DNA of 64,000 nt, taken from NCBI GenBank assembly GCA_949152475.1, contig OX424567.1, positions 30,281,402 through 30,345,401 of the forward strand, in the 5' to 3' direction. This document shows, piece by piece, positions 56,606 through 64,000 of the stretch; position 1 is the first letter of the stretch, and each line of letters opens with the position of its first letter. Below the pieces are notes generated by a model, which saw only the letters and a list, made by a program, of their open reading frames with translations, did not search any database and had not been told where the DNA came from. This DNA comes from Terebella lapidaria (Eukaryota > Annelida > Polychaeta > Terebellida > Terebellidae). Both the position numbers and the translations under genes were made by a program.

Positions 56606-59151
56606 TACCGGTTTGACGACTGGGTCGGAGGCGTTGGTTGGGCCGGTTTGGTTTGGTCACCGGTTTGGTTAGGTACTGACAACACTTGAGCTGTCCTTCT
56701 GTCAGTACCGGGACCATTGGGCCGAAAGGCTAGCGGTTTCATGCCGTTACGCACTAGCACATCTTTAAGCCGGAAACACCGCATCCAGCGATGGCCGGGC
56801 TTCTTACAGAAGAAGCATACCATGGGTCGTCGGGGTTGCGGGGGTCGATCACCTTTAGTCGGGGCCGTAGTTCGCAGGACAGAGTAAATGGCCGCCTCCT
56901 CACATAGTCCATTCTCGTCACTAAGGACGCACTGAAAGGCTTCCGTCACCCACTCGCGTGAGCTAGATGGCACTGAATGTTCGTCGCAACCCTGTAGGCC
57001 AGTGGTGTCGCTGTCCGCGGGGTCGTAATAGGCCGCTATTTGCTCCGGGGTTGGTGTTTCCCCCTGAGTGACTTGTCCCATGGCACAGGACAGTTCTCCG
57101 TTAACGGTGTCGTCTTCCGCATATCCGCTCACGGAAATGTCGGCACGTCGCGTGCCTCGGTGTCGATCTCTGGCTGTCCTCTGCTGGCGACTCTCTGCTT
57201 TAAGAAGGGCCGTTAGTGCCTCACTGTAGCTGTTAAAAGTGAAAACACACAGTTTATCAGCAATGGGGTCGGGTTGGCCGTTAACGAATTGGGCAATTAC
57301 AGTTCGTTGCCGCGACTCTGGCGTGACGTCATCGAACACTTGCTCCGCCAGAGCTTGGAGTCGCTCCATATAGTGTTCCGCGTCCTCCTTTCGTTCCCTC
57401 TTGAGGAACGGGAAATCGTCCCGTTTGGACTGCCGACGGGGCGCAGGTTCCCAGCCCTCCAGGAGTTGGCGACGGAACTCCTCCCAGGGAGTAGCGACGG
57501 GGATGTTTAGAGCTAACGCTTCAGCGCGGCCGCGCAGCGTGCTCCGGAAGGTCGTCGTCTTATTGAGGTCGGAGTAAGTGAAAGCCGCAGTAAATTGTTC
57601 GAAACTCCGAATATACTGGGTGAGATTGCCCTCCTTGAAGGTCGCACGCCATTGAGCCGTTTTAGCCGTAGCCAACGTTTGGGGCTCAGACGTGAGTCTC
57701 TGTGGCGTGGGCGTGTCAACACTCACCGCAACTGGTGTAGTCGCTGCAGTGGCCGTCGGAGTCGGAAGAGCCGAAGTCGCCGGAGCCGTTGTATCTGGGC
57801 CGATCGGGGTCGCGTTAGCGGGGGCGGTTGGTGCTGTCGTCGTGGAGACGGCGAGCGATGCGGCGGGTGGTGCCGTCGCGTGACTGGGGTCGTGTGGTGC
57901 TTGTGCAGCGGGGGTCGGTTGACTGTATGGAGGCGTCACCCATGGTATCCCGACTGAGGGTGGGAATACAGCCGGTGGTGGATATCGGTATGCCGATCCA
58001 TCTGGGCCTACACCATGGTACACTAATCCGGGTTGTGCACCATGATAGCCGGTGTCAGCTATCACGCTGGGAACGCCACCATATCCGGGCGGTGGGTTCA
58101 CGTAGCCGACATGCAGTGAATAGTATCCGACAGCTACTCCATTTGGAACACCGCTTGTTGCGCCAGGGTATCCGACTGGCGGTACACCATATCCGTTGGT
58201 GTTTCCGACTGATTGTGAGATCGGATGTCCGATCATTGGCACAACACTTTCTGCTGGAGCAGACACAACTTGATCTTGCGACGGATCGAAGCGCGGTTGT
58301 TCTCCGGTAGTCGGCGACGGTGGATGCGTGGTCGGCACGGGAGCGCGTGTGTCAGAGGTCGACGTGTCGGGGTCGCAGGGTCGGCGACTTGACGTCGACG
58401 GTACTTGCCGAGGTCGCGCTTGCCGTGTGGTGGCGCGAGATTCTGTCGTCGCGTCGCGGGGTCGTTGCGGTCGTGGAGGTGTCGCGATCCGGGTAGCGGT
58501 CGTCGCCGGGATGCTCTCGGCTGTCACTCTCGCCTGGCTGGGTCGTGTGTACTCTACCAACGTTAGCTCGGTCGATATGCGTGAGTACATTTCTGGCGCG
58601 GGGTCGTGTTGTCTCGGCGTCATGGGCGGCGCCAGGGGTCGATTCGCCGAATAAGCGCTCGGCGGGATCAGTTCCGGAACATTGTGAGACTGACAAACCC
58701 ACTGTCGTATCCGAGAGTTACTTGGTGGGTGTGTAACCATCGACGTATCTATGGTTACGGGCCGAACGTTTATCACTGAATGTTCTGGGTCGATATGATT
58801 TTTGTCGGCAGAGTTTGATAGTCTCTGGGTCGTTCTAGCCGACGTAGCCGAATACGCTCTAGCGTGTGCACGCAGAATGTCACTTACTGTATGTGACGGC
58901 GCGAGCGGGTCTTCGTCTAGGAACTCCTGCACCAGGTCGGCGGGCGGCGAAGACGATCTCAGGGTCGAATGGTCACCGAATGAGTCGAACAGGCCGGTTG
59001 GTTGTTGCTCCTGCGACAGTGGGACCGTATCGCTCATGACGACTGAGCGGGGGCCGGAAGGTCGGAAGGCCGGGTTCGGATTGATCGTCACTTCGTCATC
59101 CATGGGGTCGAGCGGCTCACCGCGGGAAGCTCCCGGGGCTAATGCCATCAA
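56605..59151 (-). CDS. Gag, 848 residues, with GY-rich segment, capsid region and CCHC knuckle
   Basis: The start chosen is the ATG pair at 59151, 40 bases after the PBS. Residues 1-310: disordered, Pro/Ser/Thr/Arg-rich. About 320-395: Gly/Tyr/Pro-rich (GYGVPPVGYPGATSG, ...GYVNPPPGYGG). About 400-490: Ala/Pro/Thr-rich. About 500-665: helical capsid-like region (WRATFKEGNLTQYIRSFEQF, 'ALNIPVATPWEEFRRQLLEG', 'HYMERLQALAEQVFDDV'), as in Ty3-type Gag. About 778-792: a zinc knuckle CFFCKKPGHRWMRC (C-x2-C-x4-H-x4-C), preceded by few basic residues. The frame is intact from start to stop. It packages element RNA into particles. At 848 residues it is long for this family, mostly because of the disordered N-terminal half. 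Confidence 0.9.
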   Translation of the reverse strand: MMALAPGASRGEPLDPMDDEVTINPNPAFRPSGPRSVVMSDTVPLSQEQQPTGLFDSFGDHSTLRSSSPPADLVQEFLDEDPLAPSHTVSDILRAHARAYSATSARTTQRLSNSADKNHIDPEHSVINVRPVTIDTSMVTHPPSNSRIRQWVCQSHNVPELIPPSAYSANRPLAPPMTPRQHDPAPEMYSRISTELTLVEYTRPSQARVTAESIPATTATRIATPPRPQRPRDATTESRATTRQARPRQVPSTSSRRPCDPDTSTSDTRAPVPTTHPPSPTTGEQPRFDPSQDQVVSAPAESVVPMIGHPISQSVGNTNGYGVPPVGYPGATSGVPNGVAVGYYSLHVGYVNPPPGYGGVPSVIADTGYHGAQPGLVYHGVGPDGSAYRYPPPAVFPPSVGIPWVTPPYSQPTPAAQAPHDPSHATAPPAASLAVSTTTAPTAPANATPIGPDTTAPATSALPTPTATAATTPVAVSVDTPTPQRLTSEPQTLATAKTAQWRATFKEGNLTQYIRSFEQFTAAFTYSDLNKTTTFRSTLRGRAEALALNIPVATPWEEFRRQLLEGWEPAPRRQSKRDDFPFLKRERKEDAEHYMERLQALAEQVFDDVTPESRQRTVIAQFVNGQPDPIADKLCVFTFNSYSEALTALLKAESRQQRTARDRHRGTRRADISVSGYAEDDTVNGELSCAMGQVTQGETPTPEQIAAYYDPADSDTTGLQGCDEHSVPSSSREWVTEAFQCVLSDENGLCEEAAIYSVLRTTAPTKGDRPPQPRRPMVCFFCKKPGHRWMRCFRLKDVLVRNGMKPLAFRPNGPGTDRRTAQVLSVPNQTGDQTKPAQPTPPTQSSNR

Positions 59152-59189
59152 TGCCGGTCGGGTCTGGGTCGAAGATCCGAGACTAGCTC

Positions 59190-59210
59190 AGATCCTGGTC
59201 TACGGCGCCA
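59190..59210 (-). promoter_or_regulatory. Primer-binding site next to the 5' LTR
   Basis: Sense strand TGGCGCCGTAGACCAGGATC begins one base after the LTR end (...TTCACA, t). TGG pairs with the CCA end of a tRNA whose 3' part would be GATCCTGGTCTACGGCGCCA. I cannot name the tRNA with confidence. Confidence 0.75.
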
Positions 59211-59211
59211 A

Positions 59212-59956
59212 TGTGAAGAATATCGTTCACGGCCGATATCAAGCCGATGTACTGGGACGTTGCGTATATAAAGCCGGCAGAACAGTTCAATGATTTATTG
59301 GGATGAAACTGTTCAATGATGCATATATTCCACAACATAGAGGCCGATCACACCTACGTCGGTGATTTTCCCAGTCGAATTATATCCTTGTATTATAGTC
59401 CTTGGTATATCTTGTACATATAATCAACAGCTTATATAGCACTTGTATCTAGTTCGTATATATATCGTCAATCTTCACACTCAATAGATTTCACGTCCTT
59501 TCACTGTCATTACTTCTTCTACTCTGCGCAGATAGCTGGGGCCGGGGGACCATGTGCTTGTGTAAGTTCCCGCCAAGTGTATGCGGTGTTGTGATTGGTC
59601 GAATGTATGCTGCAATGCGTTGATGTCACCGGGAAAGTGGGTTTCCCCGGCGCGTGTCAAGACTTGTAATGCCTGTATCTGTGCACGTGATGCGTGGGGT
59701 ATGTGTGTCAAGTTCTATGTTTAGAAGTCAGTGCATGTGAAGGTCAAGGCCGAGTATCTTGGGTCGAGTGTACCGAACAAGTGGGGCCGCAGGTGCGTGG
59801 TTTGACCTGTGTATGTAACCATGACTACATGGAGTTTATGCTTGTGATCGTGTAGTATGTACTTGTCCTGTATGTAAGTCATGTAGAATGAATGTTTGTT
59901 GTGGAAATGTGTAGTGCGCGGGAGGGACGGGACTTACAGTCGCTAAAATTACTACA
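59212..59956 (-). repeat. 5' LTR, 745 bp
   Basis: On the sense strand it starts TGTAGTAATTTTAGCGACTG and ends ...GAACGATATTCTTCACA, i.e. TG...CA. A TATA-like CTATATAAG (59432-59440) lies about 140 bases upstream of an AATAAA (59292-59297), consistent with U3, R and U5. The first 397 bases reappear inverted at the left end of the element. Confidence 0.85.
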
Positions 59957-60150
59957 TTATTATATTTATAACTCTCCTTTCTTTTCTAGGGTAACACAGG
60001 AAGACGACGTAATTGTCATGTGATAGCCCGGACAGCTATAATTTGTTTTCATTTCTGTTCTTCGTACCTCTTGTACCTTTGTACACCTCGGTAACTTTGT
60101 AATATATTAGCTGTCCGAAATAAATTTGACTTGACTTGACTTGACTTACT
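59957..60150 (+). mobile_element. 3' tail of a LINE or SINE with (TTGAC)n end
   Basis: 'cttgtacctttgtacacctc', 'tattagctgtccgaaataaa' and then four TTGAC/ACTTG repeats (60127-60148) form a typical short-repeat 3' tail. No coding part is present; it abuts the LTR directly, so the retroelement may have inserted in or next to it. Confidence 0.45.
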
Positions 60151-60980
60151 CCTAAGATGTAGCCATAAATTCACACAAACGACGTTCGGAAGACAAAGCT
60201 TACCAATCTGAATATGTGCTAGTTCATCAGCCGAAATGATTATGTCCCGTCCATATTATATATCAATAACAGCCAGGTACACCAACTAGATAGTCCATGG
60301 GAATCATCTGATAACATTTGTCAACTATGTGTGTAGGCTTACACTTGAGCATTTGAACTGAAATTTCATGAATTACGTTCCTGTTATGTCACATATTGCG
60401 AAGACATACCATCCTTCACATGCCTAGATCTTGAATTGTGCAGTATGTTCAAGAAACCTTGTTTGAATCATCTAGGTAGGCCTTGCACGAACAAAGTCTA
60501 CGGTAATTTCAAATTCGTTTCCACATTCCCCGTTCGTGAACTGCAGTATAATCACTGAGCCCTGACATGGCAGATGATACAAAGTATGCAGCGATTGTAC
60601 AGTGTACAGCTGAGACCGAAGGGAATCTAGCGATAGTAAATACTGGGTTTGCATTCATAGTCAGGAGGCCAAACGGCCTGAAATATATTTTCGTATGCAC
60701 AAGAGTACTTATTCATGACTATGGTATCAACGGAAAGGGGAGGATCTCAGGGTCTCATTTCTACCACATGTAGTGTTGGCAATTATGTCCGTCACCATGG
60801 CAACGGCCCTTGAACATGGCAACCTCCAGACAATCTACGAAACCCATTAAAACACTGATTTGGCCTCATGTTCGATATAATTCGATATGTATGTACATAT
60901 GTCATCAAATATTGATTACAATTATTTAGTAGTACATATGCTTCAATGTGATACTAAAAACCTAAACAGACGCCCGTCAG
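60151..60980. other. No gene seen
   Basis: AT-rich; the plus ORF 60567-60773 and its antisense frames have no motif. Confidence 0.5.
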
Positions 60981-60989
60981 GACTTTAAT

Positions 60990-61480
60990 AATGGCGAAAA
61001 ATTATAGTCGCCATTATTGAAATTTCTGTTCTTGCCAATATCTTGATAACTATTCATCCAACCACAACGAAAAAAGTACCTACACCTATGTTTTCATGGT
61101 CAAGGAACCTGCTCGTGTCAATAAAAATACATTTTATGGCAACGCAAAAAATGTAAAAAATTGGGGAGAAATATGACCGAACTTATTGCTTGACAATGTG
61201 CTTCTAAATACAGATTTGACATAAAATGCCATCATATATTGATAACAATTAATTGGGATTCAATTTAGATAAGTTTTATATAAAATATTAAAGATAGACG
61301 ACCTTTAGAATTATCAAAAAAAAGCGTCACAAAGAATAACATGAAAATTCGAAGCCGCCATTACTGAAATTTCCTTTCTCTGGCAATATCTTCATTAAAA
61401 AAACATCCAATCACATTAAATGATGTGTCTATACCTATATTTCCATGATCAAGAAACATGTCTATGCCATTAAGAGCTGG
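60990..61480. repeat. Diverged tandem duplication, period about 360 bp
   Basis: 'gccattattgaaatttc', 'ggcaatatcttgataa-like', 'catccaaccacaa' and 'tacacctatgttttcatgg' near 61000-61100 recur as 'gccattactgaaatttcctt' and relatives near 61350-61450. Confidence 0.6.
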
Positions 61481-64000
61481 ATATTATGCATATTTATTTA
61501 TCAAACGTACTGTCTATCCTTGGCTACGGAAAGAATGCGAAAATTAAGGAATATAATATCAATTTTGGTACAAGGCTATCATCAAAAATCGATCAGGATG
61601 ATGTGGAAAACATTCTACATGTATATAAAGCTACAAATTGAAGTGTCTATCACCATGGCATCCTCTCGCAGACACATTTGAAGATTGCAGCTTGCTCGGC
61701 AACAGACACTGACGTTGAGATGTTGCACATGTATATAATATACAGCTACAGATTGAATAATAGTGGGTGTTTAGAACCAAAGCAAGAATGTGTGTATACC
61801 ACGCTGAATCTAATCCGCATCACCATCTGCGTGATTATGTTTGTTTTGGTTTGAACAGGCATTGCTTTCGCACTCACATACTGCTGTGCATGAAACTGAT
61901 TTCTTCGGCAACTGCAGACTCAACTTATAATTTGATTTGCAACCACACGTCAGTAGTTCAAGGCAGACTGTCGGAACTGCAGGGAGGGTCATCAGCCTGA
62001 GCTTGAGGCGGTGTTGGTCACATCCATTCTCCTCGGCTGATGGTGAGAGGAGCTTTCGCACGAGCACATTAGGCGTATCACGGTTTGACAATGTGCATGT
62101 TTTGTGTGCAAACACAGTTTATCGGAAATAGGTGGCAACTTTTCGGGTGTTTTCGAATGAAACAGCTCGCTTCTCAGCTCATCCACACATCCACATATAA
62201 CACATAACGTTTGATACATTATCACTGTTAATTAATTGCCCAACTGCTTTCTCAGTGTCAGATGACATAACGATAACGCCCAGACTTGAACAAGCAGGCT
62301 CAGTGAACATCCTCACTGTAATCGTATGCAATGTTATGTACTCGAGTGTACTTACCTCTCTTTGAAGTGCCAGAACACATCCAAACTTCCTTAGTGATTT
62401 ATTGGGCGAAATGGATAAGAAGCACAAGAAAATCAGTGTCTCTTAATCTATCACGGTACGCTGCTACCCAATTGAACTTCGTACAAATCTTCAAATGTCT
62501 TGAACTCGCTTTTGCAAGAAGTTCATCAAACCTGAAGTTACTTATGAAAACAGTCGATCACTTATGTAGTCATGCAAGTACCACAGGTTGTGAGAATTGT
62601 GCCGTCTTCAAGTGTCAGTAATGAAAAGAATGTAACCACTTTTTTGTTTGGTCGTGATGAAAACTTTTAGTTGGATTGAACAAGTCGGAACGGTGTAATA
62701 TCCCTGAATAGATACTTACAACTCGCTACACATCCCCTAGATTGCTTTGTCCCAAACCCAATGGATCACAAGTCCAGTATTCATATACTCGAACATTTGG
62801 AAAGTCTATATTTGCTTTGCCAGTTTGGCAACATTTTTGTTCATCTCTCAGATTCCTGGACGGGCCGCTATTTTGTGTAGGTGTGTTCAATCAAGTACAT
62901 GCAGACCAAGCCCTTGAGCACGTGAACTGCTTGGGCAAAATATCTGGAGGTTTGGTGGGTATAAGGTGAGTCATCTCAGGCAAACAAGGCCAACCTCACG
63001 AAGTTCTTCTGCGATGAATGTGTCGCCAAGAAACTGCCAGAAACTGCCAGATACACAATTCCAGAATAAATACGTAATAAAAAGTCAATAAAATCATTCA
63101 GTATTTCATATAAATCCCATATGATCAATGGATATTGAATCAACTGCCGCTGGTCCGCTTTGGTTGACCACTCCGCCTCCTGCTCTTGGCCTGTCTGTGT
63201 GGGGTGCATGCCTATCTGGTACTGGTGTTCCGCATCCTTGGGGCTCTGGGGGATCACTGTCTCGACTTCTCTATTTTCTTTTCCATCCTTTTCTAATTTA
63301 ATGGTAAGAGAAAATTTGAATGGTGAAATAGTAAAATAATTAGGTGGAAACAATTCACTACAATTCACAGTACATGGACTGATTGGAGTGTAGGATGGAA
63401 TTTGTCACATTATCAGTAAAACTATAAACTCACTGAAACCGGATCCTGCAAAGGACCATCCAGGAACACCCAACATCAAGAGATGTTGCAAACCGGGTAT
63501 ATTGATCGACAAATGCTCATCACTCAGACTGAAACATTGTCACCAATGATCAACTCTGGACCCAACGGAGCACCACTTAAGCTGGACACAGTGCCAGCAA
63601 GGATGAACCTAGATCAGTAGGAAACTTCCACAGACAAAGAACCGATCAACCACTCCATATCACCATGAACAACATGTTATTCCCCTCAATCAACCCGAAC
63701 TAGCATGTCAGAACCACAGATTGATTCTCCACTCAAAATTTCTTAAATACATGACCCCAATGAGGATAATCTCTGAATATCTCATAACTGTCACAAACCA
63801 CCATGAAAAAACATGGACCCTGTCACAAAGAATGGCGAAATAGCCCAGGATCGCACGGGTTGACCTGGGTTGTGAATCCAACTCACATGACTTGATTGGT
63901 GACAGAACATTGTAACAATACCAATACAACTACCTTTGCGCCAAGAAACCATTAGGAACGTTCAACGATCCATTCATGGAAGAATCTTCATGGAAGAAAG
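61481..64000. other. No recognised gene
   Basis: Several overlapping ORFs on both strands at 61.77-62.6 kb and 62.98-63.37 kb (minus, 130 codons, with a charged middle 'EKDGKENREVETVIPQSPKD') look slightly protein-like but match no family I know. No splice-site arrangement joins them convincingly. Confidence 0.35.

Larger units (their letters stand above)
47277..59956 (-). mobile_element. 12.7-kb Ty3/gypsy-type retroelement with inverted terminal repeats and extra ORF3
   Basis: Minus-strand order: LTR (59956-59212), primer-binding site, gag, protease, RT-RNase H, integrase, spacer, ORF3, then an AT-rich junction and an inverted partial LTR (47277-47672). RT before RNase H before integrase is the Ty3/gypsy order. 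The interior is clearly GC-richer than the flanks and is studded with GGGTCG/GGGCCG on the plus strand from 47.95 kb into the LTR at 59.8 kb, which argues that gag-pol, spacer, ORF3 and LTR belong to one element. The expected direct 3' LTR is absent. Frame breaks in pol and the lost 3' LTR suggest this copy cannot move as it stands. Confidence 0.85.

Noticed and set aside
47277-59956. DIRS-like element, because of the inverted ends
   Set aside because: A DDE integrase with HHCC domain and a retropepsin are present and no tyrosine recombinase is seen, so the coding part is Ty3/gypsy type.

Overview
This is a metazoan, intron-era, AT-rich genomic window in which almost everything identifiable is mobile or repetitive DNA. 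No bacterial features (operons, Shine-Dalgarno sites, CRISPR) are present. The mix of CR1/L2-like LINE relics, a Penelope-like reverse transcriptase, tandem-repeat elements carrying (GACG)n tracts and a 3' hairpin, and dense short inverted-repeat elements is what I would expect from a marine lophotrochozoan, most likely a mollusc; that is inference, not proof. No intact host gene is recognised; one possible isolated exon is flagged near 29.9 kb.

Layout. 1-560: 5' part of a LINE (endonuclease) on the minus strand. 1.1-5.4 kb: minisatellites and unassigned sequence. 5.4-6.8 kb: decayed Ty3/gypsy integrase relic. 6.8-8.2 kb: 67-bp satellite. 8.19-17.52 kb: a large tandem duplication (units of about 5.1 and 4.3 kb) containing a 95-bp satellite, a long non-autonomous element and a palindromic MITE; a LINE 3' end is inserted in only one unit. 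18.1-23.3 kb: repeats and a LINE relic. 23.5-25.3 kb: Penelope-like RT. 25.4-30.3 kb: inverted-repeat elements, little else. 30.3-32.0 kb: LINE RT lacking its catalytic box. 33.4-35.1 kb: second gypsy integrase relic. 35.5-42.4 kb: several copies of a tandem-repeat element flanking a head-to-head pair of genes (a transposase-like pseudogene and a Cys-rich protein). 43.4-46.6 kb: three adjacent inverted-repeat elements.

47.28-59.96 kb is the centrepiece: a 12.7-kb, GC-richer Ty3/gypsy-type retroelement on the minus strand. It has a 745-bp LTR with TATA-like and AATAAA signals, a primer-binding site, Gag with a CCHC knuckle, protease, RT-RNase H, integrase, a 1.4-kb spacer, and an extra roughly 890-residue ORF3 (zinc-finger-like plus leucine zipper). 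Three things are odd. The far end carries an inverted, not direct, copy of about 400 bp of the LTR. The whole element is peppered with the hexamers GGGTCG and GGGCCG on one strand only (about 100 by hand count) in all codon phases and in non-coding parts. ORF3 is preceded by perfect RNA-scale hairpins. Gag-pol is broken by several frame steps, all in the same direction.

59.96-64 kb: a LINE/SINE-like tail, a short tandem duplication and otherwise unannotated sequence. All identities come from reading motifs; no database search was run.
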